Numbered from the stretch's first letter, positions 49,469 through 62,994 are shown. The stretch: DNA of 64,000 nt from Cycas panzhihuaensis (GCA_023213395.1 CM041465.1:63805741-63869740); one strand, 5' to 3'. Numbers and translations are program-made. The notes: generated by a model not told the origin, from the letters alone.

Positions 49469-52400
49469 CTATTCAAACTTCACCTTCTTCAATGGTTTGG
49501 TGAAGATATTGGCCACTTGATCTTTTGTGGGGCAGTACTCTAGTTGAATTATTTCATTGTGAACTAGTTCTCTAATTCTGTAGACTTTTGTACTTATATG
49601 TTTAGCATGATCATGAAATATAGGACTTTTATCCATTTGGATTGTAGATTGATTATCTATATCTAAGCTAATGGAAGTTGTTTGGGTGGAATTAAATGTA
49701 TTCAATAATTTTCTAAGCCATATCACCTCCTTGCTTATTTTAGAGTAGTAATATATTTAGCTTTGGTAGTTGAGTCTGCAACTATTTTCTATCATCTAGA
49801 TCTCTATGATATTGATGCTATTCTAAGAAATGTTACATACCCAGATGTCGATATTCTTGTGTCTTTATCTCTAGCAAAGTCTGAGTATGTGTATGCATAA
49901 AGTTTAAATTCTACATTGGGTTCATACAATAGGCCATATTTTCTAGTTGTCTTCAAGTATCTTAACACTTGTATTGTAGCTTGCTAGTTATTCTGCTTAG
50001 TATTTATTATAAATCTTACAATAACACTTATAGAGTATGTAATATCTAGCCTTGTGTTGGTAGTATAGATGAGAGTACCTACAAGTTTCCTATAGAGTGT
50101 TGTGTCTACCTCCATAGTGTCACCATCAGTTGAGAGTTTAATATTAGGTTCCATAGGTGTAGCCACTAGTCAAGCACCTTCCAACTAAAACTTTGTCAAA
50201 AGATTATTGATATATTTTTCTTAGAAGAGAAAAATTTTACCATTCTTTTGAGTTGCTTCAATTTCCAAGTAATATTTTATCAACCCAAGGTTAGAGGATT
50301 CAAAAGTTTTAGCAAGTTCCTTCTTTAGCTAGTTGATTACCTATTTACAACTTCCCATTATTAGCATATCATCCATAAAGATTAAGAGGTAAGTGACTTT
50401 ATCATTTTGGCACTTGATGAATAATGTTGCATCAATATCTTGATAGTCACAAACCTCATATCTAAGTTACCCTATTCTTTTAGACAGCTTGGTAAACCAA
50501 GTATGAGGGGCTTATTTTAAGCCACATAAGGACTTTCTAAGCCTGTAAACCTTATACTACTGATTGACAATCTCGTATCCTTTTGGCCAAGCCATGTAAA
50601 TTTCTTATTTAAGTTTCCCATTAAGAAATGTAGTCTTAACATCAAGTTGGTGGATTTTTTAACTCTATTGAGTAGCCAAGTCTATAAGAGTTTTGATTGT
50701 AGGCCACTTGGTTATAGGAGAAAAGATTTTAGTGTAGTCAATACCTTTTCTTTACGTGAATCCTTTTGCTACCAACCTTGCCTTATGTTTTTCTAGGGTG
50801 CCATCTCATATATACTTATTTTTTAACACCCATTTATTTTGAACTATCTTTATTCCAAGTGGTAGATCAATAAGCTCCCATGTATTATTCTTGATAAGAG
50901 ATTTGCACTCTTTATTCATAACATTTCTCTAAGATAAATGCTTTATAGCTTCTTGGTACATTAGGAGCTCTTCATTAAGAGCAAGATACAATTCTACTAG
51001 TTCAAGTTCAATGGAAAGTAATTCATACATCCTTGCTCTATGGGAACTTCTAATGCCAATTTTTCCTACCTCATCTAGTTACATGCCCTTGTGTAGCTAG
51101 TAGGCTTCATGAAAACCTCAATTTGAGAATGAGGTTTTCATTTCCATAGCCTCTTGGTCTTCATTTTAATCCTAAAATGGATCATGGAGGAAGTTAGTGA
51201 TGCTAGAGAAGATGGGCCAGCCACCGATGTTAGAGAAGGTGGTCATTCTGCTATGGCTTTGCCTTTGCCAACTTGGCTATTCTCAAATGATGGTTCTAGA
51301 TGTGTATACATTGGCTGATAATCACAACTTGTATCCTCTAGGGCTCTATTATTAGATTCTAAGTTTTTGAATAATTGTTGAGCATCTCCTCCTCTAAATT
51401 TTGGAATCTAGACATCAAATTTAGTAGTATCATTAAATCAATATGAAGGCATCTTAGACTTAAGTCTAAGTAATTAATCTTCAGTCTCTGTAAAGATAAC
51501 ATCTATAGTGATAATGATTTTATGATGTGAATGTAAAAAAAAGTTATACCTTTTTTTGTCCATAGGGTATTTGACAAAGATGCCTTTGAGGGTTCTATCC
51601 TAGATCTTGCTTTTGTGTTCCTCCAAAATGTAAGCATAATAAGTAGAGCCAAAAATTTTAAAGTGGGAGATAGAGGGGGTTTTGTCCATACCATATTTCA
51701 TGTGGAAAGGGCCAAGCTTAGAGGGACTAATAGTGTTAATGCAATACACGATAGTCTGGATAGCCTTGGCTTAAAGATAGATAGGGACATTCTTATATAC
51801 TAGCATAGCATGAGCCATATTCATGATGGTCCTATTCATGTGCTTGGCAACTCTATTTTGCTAGGTTGTACCTACAATAGTGATCTGATGTTTGATTCCA
51901 TGTTGACATAGGTATGATTCAAACTCATTGGACTTGTACTCACCACCATTGCTAGTCCTGAGTATTTTAAGCTTAAATCTAGATTTATTTTCCATACGGG
52001 CCTTGAAAACTTGAAACATAGAAAAAACTTTATCTTTCTTTGCAAGAAAAGTAACCCATACTTTCTTGGTAAATCATAAATGCAAGTAATATAGTACCAC
52101 TTATGTTTGAGAAAAAGGATAGGCATAGGATCATATATATCTAAGTGTACAAGATGCAAAGGTTGTCTAGATTTCCACTAACTATAAGGAAAAGATTATC
52201 TTTGAGATTTGGAAATAACACATGCTTCACATTTGAAGGGCTTAGAGAAGAACCTAGGCATACTAGGAAGAGTGGCATGTAGTTCTCTTAAACGATCAAT
52301 TTTAATATGTCCCATATGAGCATTCCATAGGGCCATTTGGGATAGATTCTGAGGAGTCAAGGTTGTGGTAAGAGTAGAGTCATCATCAACATAATTAGCT

Positions 52401-52800
52401 TAAGAGGATGGTGAAGTAATTAGGTGAAAATTTTGCCATCAAGAATTCCAATCATAACTATAGCATTTGAAGGAGGGTGAATGACACAAAGAGTTTGATT
52501 ATTTGTAGTTACACTTAAATTAAATCCACGAGAGACAAAGGTGGAGAGAGAGAGCAAGTTTTGCTTTAGAGAAGGAATATATAAAACATCAACAAGGGTA
52601 AAATCTAGAATGCCTAGGAATTTCAAGCAAACAGTTCCAAGTCCTTTGACTAGCTAAGATAATTTATCAGCCATGTGTACAACACCATTAACTTCAGAGT
52701 GAAAATCCTAAAAGAACTGATAATGACAAGTCATACGTTATGTTACTTTAGTATCCATGATCTAAGATGAAGTATTTGAGGTGGCACTATTTTCAACTCC
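49469..52800 (-). pseudogene. Copia B pol: protease to RNase H
   Basis: Minus strand, in element order. Protease and its C-terminal part: VLYIPSLKQNLLSLSTF (52420-52626). Integrase core: a DGGEYKSNEFESYLCQHG stretch (about 51890-51960), NRTIMNMAHAML (about 51790-51830), and KHKWYYITCIYDLPRK in ORF 51872-52159. RT: the FLNG..EEIYM region near 50585-50630 and an active site FMDDM (50365-50376), a Tyr/Val to Phe/Met change in YVDD. RNase H: MEPNIKLSTDG, LYRKLVGTLIYTTNTRLDI (49984-50166) and ADQ-like end DQVANIFTKPL (49469-49726). Numerous stops. Confidence 0.85.
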
Positions 52801-53039
52801 AAGTGGTGAAGGTAAAAGTAAATAAGCATAGTCACAATGAGCCTTAATATACTTAGTAGATCTATCAACAACATTTGATGAAGTGGTCCCAATTCTTTAA
52901 AGGTGTATATGAGCAAATTACATTCCAACAAAAGCATCTTCAAAAGAAGTATTATCAACATTATGTGCACCGTGGTATTGTTGATAGCTTGGTAGTTTAT
53001 TGGTGGAAGTTCTATAATTTTTAGCATAGTGTCTTTTTC

Positions 53040-53942
53040 TATTACACCTTTGGCACACAATTATTTGATTTCCAATCCCATAAGAAGAATTAGCCTAGCT
53101 GGATTGTCTCTTATTACTAGATTTAGGTCTAGGTTGATTATTTTGTCCAGCTTTAATATTGTTTTTGCTGGAGTTAAGGAGCTTATTGACTAAGAGGATG
53201 TTGTCCTTATTGTCTACCTCTGCCTCTTCCATGGGAATTACCACCTTTGCAAGAGTATTGACCTTGATTTTTGGTATAAAAAAGATCTTATTCCACTTCC
53301 AAAGTAGCATCAACTAGATCTAATATAGCAACAAAGTTTGTATCAAAGGTCTTATCAAATTTAATGAACTTATTAGCAAAAGCCTCAAAGTTTAGGATCT
53401 TTAAAGTGCCACTAGATTAAAGACTTCCTAGTAGATTTTTGTAATATGGGATGTGGAGAGATGACTAAATCAAGAAAGCCCATGTAATATATTGAGTTTT
53501 AAAATCTTTATCAATGGCTTGCTTAATTAGATAAAGGAGATTGATTATCTCACTTACATATCCATTTTACATTTTCAATTTGTTTATCTTCAACACTAAG
53601 TGTAACAATTTCAAAGTCTAATTTAGTGTCAAAGTTCTTCTTAAGAACTTCAAGAACTTTCCATGATGTATTATGTACAACTTTATCAATGAGATTATGT
53701 AAGGAATAATTAATTATAAGAAGTATCCCTATATGGATTTTATCATCATCAAGTTCCCATTGGCGTTTGGCTATAGCTTTAATGGGAACAATTGGAGTAC
53801 CTCCTTTATAAGTAGTTGGTATAGAAAGTGATCTCTTCAAAGACCTTCATACTTTGTAGCATTTCTCACACCAGTAAACCACATGTCCCAATTTTATTTC
53901 CCTTTAAAAATGTAGTTAGCATTTTGCTTGAACTATGAAGAC
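53040..53942 (-). pseudogene. Copia B gag
   Basis: Begins near ATG 53942 (MSS, then FKQNANYIFKG) and covers ORFs 53550-53840 and 53095-53313. KRQWELDDDKIHIGILLI and LSVEDKQIENVK are typical of UBN2-type copia gag. The zinc knuckle at about 53010-53060 is CQRCNRKRHYAKNY: both first Cys and the His are kept, and the last Cys is Tyr. Confidence 0.8.
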
Positions 53943-55962
53943 ATGGTGTTTTTTAAGAATGGAAGAAATGAACAAGGGACTATAAAAGTAGTGGCAATAA
54001 ATGACCCGTCACTATTTACAAATGGGATATGCAATGAAGTAGTGTAGTAGAAGGAAGAAGTAGTGAGAATGGTTGCTCAAAGATTAAGGGAGTAACTTAA
54101 AAAAAAGTCACCAATACTTGTAATAAATATTAACCTAACACAAAAAGAATATGAGAAGCACTATGATGAAAATTTGCTACTAATACTTGTGGGAAATATT
54201 AACTTGACATAGTAGGAATATAAGAAGCACTATGATTGTGATTACATTATGGATCACTTTTTACAAATAAGTAAGTGGTTAATATACAAGATTTTAGGCC
54301 AATGTAGAAGCTAACATCATTGGGTATACACAACTTGAAACTCAAATGTATGATATATAATCAACCTAATAACCTCTAACTTATGTCCAACATATAATTG
54401 AGGTTGTTGAAGGGATGCCTAGGCTTCTAGTAGAATTAGGTTGGTCTTCATTTGTGATACCTATAATTATGATTAGTAATGAAATCTAAATCACAACGGA
54501 GCCCAGGTACTCTCAATCCTCACCTAATTCACTAATGAGAATCTATATACATCCTCCAAAAAATGGTACATGCATACCCATGGCTATGATAGATATTGGA
54601 TTGGGTATATTTTATTCTTATATTAAAATTTTAGTTTTCCTAGTTGGTTATTGGGATGATCCCTAATTAAGGCATGATGGTATGGCTAACTAAACCTCAT
54701 CAATATTCTAGCTTAGTCGAGTCATAACTTGAAACCCGTGCCTCTTTTATGGCATGACATTCTACCAAAGAAGGTATCTCAACCTTAGTGAGTGTGTGAA
54801 TAGGTACAAGATGGTAAAACATAATCTACATGATGCATTCTTTTTAGGGAGAGTGAAAGGATTATCAAATTTGTATCAAACGTACATATAACTGAAAATA
54901 GAATGCTTACTTGGAGTGATTTTGAAGTGCTTGCTTGGAGTGTCTTTAGAGTACTTATTTGAAGTAATTTTGGGGGTGCTAAAATGTAATGCTAATAAGG
55001 AAATGAGTACACTAGATATTACTCTGATCTAGGTGTTTTTTAACTCACTTTTACAATGAGCTTTTAAGCCTTATAAAAAGGAAGAAAATTTGTTCACTTT
55101 TTTTTAATACAAAAAGAGCAGTCTTCACTAAAATAGTAATAACTTTCTCTCATGATAATGAAATTGAGTGTCAATTTTTTTGACATAAACTAGACTTAGA
55201 GCTTCATGTTTAAGAAGTGGAATTGGGTCTAAATGAGTTTTGAAAATTTTTTTGTAGTCCCACAAAGTTGGCAGAATATATTTTTTCAAAATTCTTACTA
55301 AAAATAACTATTATTCACTAAAATAACAATGACTTTCACATATGATAATGAAATTAGGTGTTATCTTTTGTGATAGAAACTAGACTCAGATCCTCATCTT
55401 TAGCAACTTGAATTAAGTCAATTGGAGCTTTGTAGAAGATTTTATAGACTTGTGAAGTTTAACAAATAGATTTTATTTTTGTAAAAAGTTTAGCCTACTA
55501 ATATCTCATCAACACAAGATACCATATAAATTTGCCATCATTTTTTTATCACCTGGATCCCAATATAGACAAGGTAAGAGCATACAATGATTAAAATTTT
55601 AAATAGATCCAAATTCTTTAAAAAATGTAGGTAGAACCTCCCCTTATAATCATTCTTCTAAAAGTTAGAAAAATTTTAGCAGCATTTCCCCTTGTTAAAT
55701 GGACAAAAATAGGGAAAAAAAAAAGTATGAGATATCATAAATGGTTATGAAAGGATGGGAATCCTTGGGCCTTATAACTCCTTGTATTATGCTTCCAAGC
55801 CTACATAAGAAAAGGGAAAGCAAATAATACTAAATATACTATAATAAAAACTTAAAAATATTTCTAAACCCACTTTCATAATCTCTTTCACCACATAGAT
55901 TATGGGGGAGAAGGAAGTGATAGATCCATTGCAAGTGCAAGTGAGGAATATAAAGGAAACAA
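53943..55962. other. Long leader of copia B, no gene; degenerate internal duplication
   Basis: About 2.0 kb between primer site and gag start, where copia elements usually have under a few hundred bases. No domain was seen. Two similar stretches (about 55123-55200 and 55312-55390; 'gataatgaaatt', 'aaactagactcaga') form a degenerate direct repeat spaced about 190 bp. An unrecognised insertion may be hidden here. Confidence 0.5.
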
Positions 55963-55976
55963 GCTCTAATACCGCA
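55963..55976 (-). promoter_or_regulatory. Copia B primer binding site
   Basis: The minus strand reads TGCGGTATTAGAGC after the LTR, a TGGTATCAGAGC-like site with two changes or insertions. Confidence 0.7.
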
Positions 55977-56261
55977 TGAAAAGAGTGGATCTATCCTTCA
56001 TCTCTATACACTAAACACAAATGTGAATATAGGAGTAAGATAGACTTGAGAGAAAGAGAGTAACTCTCACAAAATGGGTAGATAAGTATACGCCTCCTCT
56101 ATTTAGCTTTTACTTTTATATTGAGAGAGGAAGCATTAGAATTAGGTAAAATGAAATTACACATAAAAGTGTATTTCACCTAAGTGATCTAATTTAAAGT
56201 TCACTTAAAACCCTTTTTCAAATCAACTAATGTAATGACTTTCTGACATTAACCCATTTCA
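55977..56261 (-). repeat. Copia B 5' LTR
   Basis: Element-orientation start TGAAATGGGTTAATGTC, end CTCTTTTCA. Partner of 48698-48994. Confidence 0.92.
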
Positions 56262-56266
56262 GGTTG

Positions 56267-57542
56267 TCCCTCCTAGTAGACAAGAATATGTAGCCCCAAA
56301 ATAGAGAATCACTAGATGAGGAGGTAGGTGAGAAGATCTCACTGCACCTTAGGGATGAGCCAAATAAGGATATGGGGGTTGAGGACACACTCCCACATGA
56401 GCAAATTGGTAGGCATGTGAAGATGAACCCATACAAAGTATATAGCAAGGTTAATAAAATATATGATAGGAAATGGGATTTTACCAAGATGGACCTCTAA
56501 GGGGAGGAGTAAACCCATAAGGATGAAGGGGATCAAACCCATAAGTATGAAGGGGATTTAATCCCCCATGGCCCCAAGGTTGAGATGTATACCTTGGATG
56601 AATGTAGAGGGAATGGTCCATGGTTTGTGGTTGTAGATAAATGGAAGTCATGCCCATATGTTTTATATCGTATATAGAAAAGGGCATTGTTAAAGGATAA
56701 GAAGGGATAGGTGTAGTAATAAGTTGGGATATATTTATTAAAAGTGAGGGCATACTTACCCCTACTAGAGGGGTTTGTATACTTGAAGTAGCTAGTTGGC
56801 TAGGAGAGATGCACATGGAAATATACCTTATTATAACTATTTCCTACATGTTAAAGGAAGTGAAAGGGGGAGATGAAGGAGGGTGGATAACAACAAATGG
56901 GGGAGATAAGGTTTGAAGGGACCTATACAACCACTTAGGGAGTGGTTACATAGTTGCGACCTTGAAGCACTCCTATAAAGATTTAACTACATCCCCATGA
57001 GAATTGTATGGATGGTCATAAGAGGTGGAAACCTCCTCTTAGCCAGAATAGGATGTATAGGTTGTGGGAACCCCTTCAGAGCACAAAGTAGGATATCTAG
57101 TTTAATAATTTCTTATGACATTCATAGGGATTAGTTGAGGGTCTTAGTAACCTTTAACTAATTTAGTATGTTAATATGTAGGATCTTCACCAACTTAGGT
57201 AGGATTGTAATGAGAAGAATGGGACTCAAGATAAGGAAAATTTGAAGTGCAAGGGTCATTAGCCCAATCAAAAGGATAACCCTCTATTGGACACTCTTGG
57301 TCAGATGAATGTATATGGGAATAAACATGCTCTACTTTAATAGGAGGTAAACCACATAAGCAATGTGAGAAATGTCACATCCATAGGTGAAACACTTTAC
57401 TTAAGGAAGTAGAGAAAACAAAAGAAAAGAATGAAAGTAACAAGCAAGATATACAAAAGAAAGGCATGTTAGTAGAACTTATGCAAAGGGAAAAGGGTGT
57501 GTAAGAAAGCTAGAGGAAGCCTAAAGCATTCTAACTAGAATT
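56267..57542 (-). pseudogene. T1 gag, N-terminal part
   Basis: Homologous to T2 15790-16970. ORF 56481-56816 shares YTSQPWG and repeated DPLHPYG with T2 (Pro- and Tyr-rich). The N-terminal end lies near 57380 beside the primer site. Several stops. Confidence 0.7.
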
Positions 57543-57560
57543 CCCTAGTATGGATGCTAG
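57543..57560 (-). promoter_or_regulatory. T1 primer binding site (decayed)
   Basis: TAGCATCCATACTAGGGA on the minus strand, one base from the LTR end. See the T2 site at 16968-16986 for comparison. Confidence 0.45.
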
Positions 57561-58296
57561 TGAGATGGCTCCTACCAGGGGTACCTAAGATAATTCATAC
57601 CAAAAGAGACTAGGCCTAGTGTGTTGGACCTAGCATGAGGGTGCAATGGAATCCTAGGTAGCCCACATAGGGTTCTCATGCACCTCATAGATATAGATTT
57701 AGGAATATATGGATACAAATCTCTTTTTCCTTTACTTAGGGTTTCTTGGAAGAAGGGGCTATGGTTGGATAATCCCCTTAGTAAGGGGCTAACATAGCAA
57801 ATAGAAGAAAGGGGAGGAAAAGAACAAGAAAGAGAGAGAGTAAGTAAATAAACCTAAACCCTCTTTGTTGGGAAGAAAGGGTATAATAGGGTTTCATTAT
57901 GATATTATATGGGAATAATAACAACAAAAATGAAAACAAAAGCATAGTGTAAAGTAAATAAAAACCTCACTCTCATTTTTTTTATCACTCTTTTCTCTTT
58001 TCTTTTCTAGAGGAAAAAAGAAACAAATAAAGGAACAAATAAGGGATACAAGATAGATAAGAGAACCTCACTCTCTTTCCCTTTATCTCTCTTTTCTCTC
58101 CTTTTCCTAAGAAGGAATATGTATACTAATGAAAGGAAAGGAAAAAGATATAAGCAAGATGGAAATAAAGAAAGGAGGGAAGGTAGAGAATCATTCCCTA
58201 CATATAACCCTAACCTTAAATATTGCTTGCATTTAATATCCCTATTACTAAAACAAAAAGGAAAGCAAACCTATTTACTTCCCTATAAATGAATTT
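57561..58296 (-). repeat. T1 5' LTR, truncated
   Basis: Matches the T1 3' LTR from 20083 for about 740 bp, up to 'ctataaatgaattt', and then stops. About 1.9 kb of the LTR are missing. The break coincides with the truncated 3' LTR of element C. Confidence 0.8.
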
Positions 58297-58451
58297 CATG
58301 ATGAATAACCCCCGAAGATCTCTATTTATAGGTGCTTAACTAGGGCTAAAAAAGGTTAGCTAGAACATGAAGAGTTGTACCTATAATCACCTCTAGAAGT
58401 TGTCCATCGTAATAAACTAGAGATCAACCAAACTCTAATGGGGTCACTTCA
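58297..58451 (-). repeat. Element C 3' LTR (truncated)
   Basis: Starts TGAAGTGACCCCATTAGAG in element orientation and matches 63308-63457. Followed inward by the polypurine tract. Confidence 0.85.
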
Positions 58452-58467
58452 TGTCCCCCCTTGAAAC
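58452..58467 (-). promoter_or_regulatory. Element C polypurine tract
   Basis: The minus strand reads TTTCAAGGGGGGACA directly before the 3' LTR. Confidence 0.85.
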
Positions 58468-58479
58468 TATGCTTTACCC

Positions 58480-61400
58480 TCAAACCACTAGTAAGTTTAG
58501 AAATTACTTTATCCATTTGTCATTTTCCCATGTGGTATCTTCATCATCCAAGTTTTTCCATTTAATCAAGTGTTCTTTGATTTGTCTAGATTTGAGGGAT
58601 CTAATATAGGTTTGCAAGATTCCTTCTAGTTTTAGCATCATTTTCCCTTCTTCATTGAGCTCTGGGATGTTGGAATAAGGTATTCTTTGATCTCCAACCT
58701 TTTTTTTAGATAGAAAACATGAAAAATATTATGAATTTTTGGACCTTCTAGGAGTCTTAATTGATATAGAACTTCACCTATTTTGGAAATGATTTCATAT
58801 TGCCCAAAATACTAAGGAAACCTATTTGTACAGCTGAAGATACAAGAAGACCTAGCCACCTACTTCAAATTGTCTTTTAGAGCATTTTAACCAGATTATT
58901 ACTTCATTCTATTTTGTGCCATTGCTAAATTATCTTTCAATCTGTTGATTGTCTCCTCCACTTGGTTCTAATATTCTTGAACTTCCTAGACCTATGATGG
59001 TCTATTCCAAGTTAATAAGGATGGTGGTTGGTATCCATATAGGGTCTTAAAAGGCATCATCTTTATTAAGGAGTGGTAGGTGGTGTTGTACCACTATTCT
59101 ACTAGGTGTAACCATTGATGCCATTGACTTTATTTATCTAAGCAGAAATTCCTCAAGTATCCTTCTAGCCATTTATTCATAATTTTTGTTTGCCCATCTA
59201 TTTTTGGGGAATAGGCTATACTCATCTTGAGTTTTTCACTAGCAATTTTGAATAGATCCTACCAAAATTTACGAGTAAAATTTGGGTCTCGATCACTTAT
59301 GATTGCCCTTAGAATTCCATGTAGATGATGGATCTCCTTCATATATAATTCTTCAGCTTCATCAACTTTAGCTATTGACTTTAATCCTTTAAAGTGGTCA
59401 TACTATGTAAGATGATTTATTATGATTAGTATTGCTTCTTTCCCTTCTAAGCAAGGTAATCCTATTATGAAGTCCATAGCTATTTCATTCCATTTTTGTT
59501 CTAGAATCGGTAATTGTTGGAGTAACCTTGGCATTTTTATGTATTCATTCTTGTTCCTCTAATAGGTATCACATTCTTCCACAAATTTTTCAATATCTAA
59601 TTTTAATCATTTCCAATAGAAGGAGGCTCTTTCCTTTCTATATGTCTTTCTGATCTATGTGTGGCCTATTATATGCACTGAGTGGACTTCCCACAATATT
59701 GTTTCTTTCAGTGCTAATTTTCTTAGAATGTAAATCTTCCCCTTCCTAAGTATTATTCCTTATTATATCTCATACAAATTAGACTTTTCCTTGCTTATTT
59801 TTCCTATCAACTACTTGTAACTTGGATCATTATTATACTCCTCTCTTGATATCTTCTGCCATATAGGAGTAGTCATTGAGATTGTTTATAATGTCAGCTA
59901 CTCGTGAGATTCCTTTAGGATCCTTAAAAGGGCATCTACTATGACATTTTCTTTATCCTTTTTGTATATGATAGTAAAATCAAATGATTGTAATTTTCTC
60001 CACCACTTTTATTGTTCATCTAATAGCATCTTTTGACTTAAGAAGTACTTGAGTCTGTCATGATCTATTCATACCTATAATGGGCTCTCAAGTAAATATT
60101 ATCTCCATTGATAGATTATGTGCATTTTAGCTAACATATCCTTATCGTAAATGGGTTTTAGCTTTTGCCTACTATTCAACTTCCTACTTTCATATGTTAT
60201 AGGTATTTCATCTTGTAATAAGACAACTCCTATGCCAAATCATAATGCATCTTACTTTAAAATGAATGGTTTGGAAAAATCTAGATTTGCTAGAGCTAGA
60301 GCTCTTACCATTACACCCTTGAATTCTTCAAAAACATTATTGGCTATTGGATTCCATGTAAATATGTCTTTCTTAGTTAGGTCTATAAGTGGGGTCGCTA
60401 TGTTGGCATATCTTTTTATGAATTTCTAGAGGTATCTTGCTACTCCCAAGAAACTACAAACTCCCATGATGTTCTTTACTGGTGGTCAATTTACTATGGC
60501 CTAGACCTTCTTAGGGTCTACTTTGATTCCTTCTGAGGTAATTATGTACCTAATATATTCTAGTTCCTGTTAGTTAAAAGAACATTTTTTCCTATTTATA
60601 AAATATAATTTATTTACTAAAATTTCCAAGGCTAACCCAGGATGTGCTAAATACTCACTCTAGGATTTGTTGTAAATTAGAATGTCAACAAAAAATATTA
60701 GTATAAACTTCCTTAAGAATTCCTTAAATGTCAAGTTCATGGTACACTGGAATATTGTTGGAGTGTTGGTTAGTCTGAATGGTATCACTTTGAATTTGAA
60801 TAACCCTTCATGAGTTTGGAAATTTGTCTTGTGAATATCTTTTTCTTTTATCTAAATTTAATAGTAGCCTGACCAGAGGTCAATCTTGGAGAAATATTTT
60901 ACCCCATGTATCTCATCTAGTAATTCACCTATTCTAGGGATAGGATACTATTATTTATGGTTAACTTATTTAGTCCTTTATAATCCATATACAACCTAAC
61001 TATTCCATCCTTTTTGGGGCTAATTACCATTGGGGATGTAAAAGGACTTATACTACTTTGAATGTGGCCCTAGGCTAATAAGTCTCTTATTATATTTTTG
61101 ATTTCCTTCCTCATGTGGTACAGATGCCTATATGGCCTTATATTCATCGATGCTACTCCTGGGACTAGATCAATAGCATGCTAAGTTTTTCTCAATGGTG
61201 GTAATCCCTTAAGCTCTTCAAATGCTTATTTATAGTCATCCAAAATATGTTGTATCTCTATTGCTATTTCTTAGATTTTAATTTTATAGCATGAGACTAT
61301 GTATATGGGAGCTTTCTCTCACATGATCCTCTCCATTCTATGGGAAGATACTAGTTGCATTAGTGGATTTTTTGGTCCACATAGTATGTATTTTATGCCA

Positions 61401-61760
61401 TTTATTTGGAAGCACATAATCCTAGTTATATAGTTGGTGACTATATTCCCTAATATTTGAAACCATTGCATCCCTAAAACTATATCCACTCCTCCTATCT
61501 GTATTACAAATATATTGGAATTCAAAGAGTACTTACTAATTTTTAAGTTGATATTGCTACAAAACCCTCTACATGGCATTGATTTCCCATTAGTAATTAG
61601 TACTTAGAAGGTCTTCAGTGGCTCTACCTTTAGTCCTAGCTTGTAAGCTATTGGTATATTGATAAAGTTATGGGTGCTCCCACTATTATAGGGGCTCCTT
61701 TTAGCATTCTCTTAAATCGTAATGTCTAAGGTATGATACTTTATCCTATTATAGCTCGCA
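58480..61760 (-). pseudogene. Element C pol with C-terminal chromodomain
   Basis: Protease near 61660-61700: YNSGSTHNFI where DSG is expected (Asp to Asn), then VDIVLGMQWFQILG (ORF 61319-61579). RT: SSISPFTSPMVISPKKDG, RLYMDYKGLNKLT (about 60960-61070) and an active site FFVDILIY (about 60670-60695), with the first Asp of FFDD lost. RNase H near 59930-60120. Integrase: SDRDPNFTRKFW, AYSPKIDGQTKIMN (about 59180-59310), where the usual QTE is QTK, so the third catalytic residue is gone. Chromodomain near 58515-58600: SLKSRQIKEHLIKWKNLDDE, then DTTW. Many stops. Confidence 0.88.
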
Positions 61761-61889
61761 GAGAGATTTGAACACTCTCTATATCAACTTCTAGCAATTT
61801 ATTGACCTTAGCTTCAATTTGTTTATTATCATCTTCCTAGTCTAAGACTTTATTTTCTTCCACTTGTTTTGGTATCTCTAATTCTTTGT

Positions 61890-62500
61890 CATTTATCATG
61901 AATACCTTTTTCCCTAAACACTAGTGTTCTTAGTTCCACTTTCCTCTATATTTGAAATATGTACCTTTCTTAATATGTTCTTCTCATATAGGAATTTTCA
62001 TCATGCTTTTGATTGCAAGAGGATCATCTAATTTAACTCCTAACCTATTCTAGTTCATATTAGGTGGTGGTATAAATTCTATTATGTGTCCATTAGTTGG
62101 CCTGGTTTCTTTGAGTTTAGCTTCGATGTATTTGACATGCTTTATGACTTCTTCCAAGGCTTCGTGTTGTTGTGCTAATATGCAGAATCTTATGGGTGCC
62201 CTAAGACCACTTATATAAGTCTCCTTGAGCCATTCCTCAGGAATTCTTAAGGTAACCAAGTACTGGAGCACCTAAAATTATTCTGTATATTCTTGAATTG
62301 ATCTCGTCTTCTATAGCCTTATTAGTTGGCCAAAATAATCCATAACCCATAAATCTTTATATTGATTAATAATGGCCATTTAGAAATTTCTCCATTTTGG
62401 TTGCTTCTATCATTATATCTTTTTCCACTAGTAATACTAATTTAAGGTTGATCCACATAGATGTAGAGAGGTAATGAGGACCATATCTATCTCTAGTTTC
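61890..62500 (-). pseudogene. Element C gag
   Basis: ORF 62050-62271 has the end of a Retrotrans_gag domain (YLVTLRIPEEWLKETYISGL) followed by KHVKYIEAKL. The zinc knuckle near 61915-61965 reads YFKYRGKWN with a later EH, a CFKC-type chromovirus knuckle with both Cys changed to Tyr. Confidence 0.75.
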
Positions 62501-62982
62501 TGGTACACTACAAAATATGTTTCTAACTAGAGTAACTATGCTCTTATATCTTATGTCTTTTCTAGATCAAACTTTTCTAGTGCAATCTTCATGTTTGTTG
62601 GAATCCCTTATGACTTTATGTTCCTTCATTGAAATTTGAATCCTTCTTTAAACCTTCATTCCTGGTTCCCCTAGTCTGGGTTTAGATTTAAATCTTACAT
62701 GTCTTGATCTTGTTCTATTTTAGGATGGGTTATCTCTTGCTTTTCTAACCTTAAATTAAGGTTCTTGATATGCTATATAAGTTCCTGCATGGCAATTGTT
62801 AAGTTCTCTACTGTTTGTTCCTCTTATTCTAGAGATATCAATATTTTTCTAGGTGGTATGATCTTTCTAGATATTAACTCCATCTAGATCTTTTTAAAAT
62901 TCTTTGTATGGGAGGGTGGGTAGGTCAAAATTTTGCTTCCCCCTAGCGAAAATATCTTCTTGAAGTCCCACTTCAAAACAAA

Positions 62983-62994
62983 CCTCTGATACCA
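62983..62994 (-). promoter_or_regulatory. Element C primer binding site
   Basis: TGGTATCAGAGG on the minus strand, matching the tRNA-Met site but for the last base. The LTR ends seven bases upstream. Confidence 0.88.

Larger units (their letters stand above)
48698..56261 (-). mobile_element. Copia B: full-length, decayed Ty1/copia element in minus orientation
   Basis: A 7.56-kb element with LTRs of 297 (3') and 285 bp (5'). Flanks GGTTA (48693-48697) and GGTTG (56262-56266) are a target-site duplication with one mismatch. It has a primer site resembling the tRNA-Met type, a polypurine tract, and gag, protease, integrase, RT and RNase H relics in copia order on the minus strand. It lies in the gag of T1. 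It is longer than C1 because of a 2-kb leader before gag. Confidence 0.9.
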
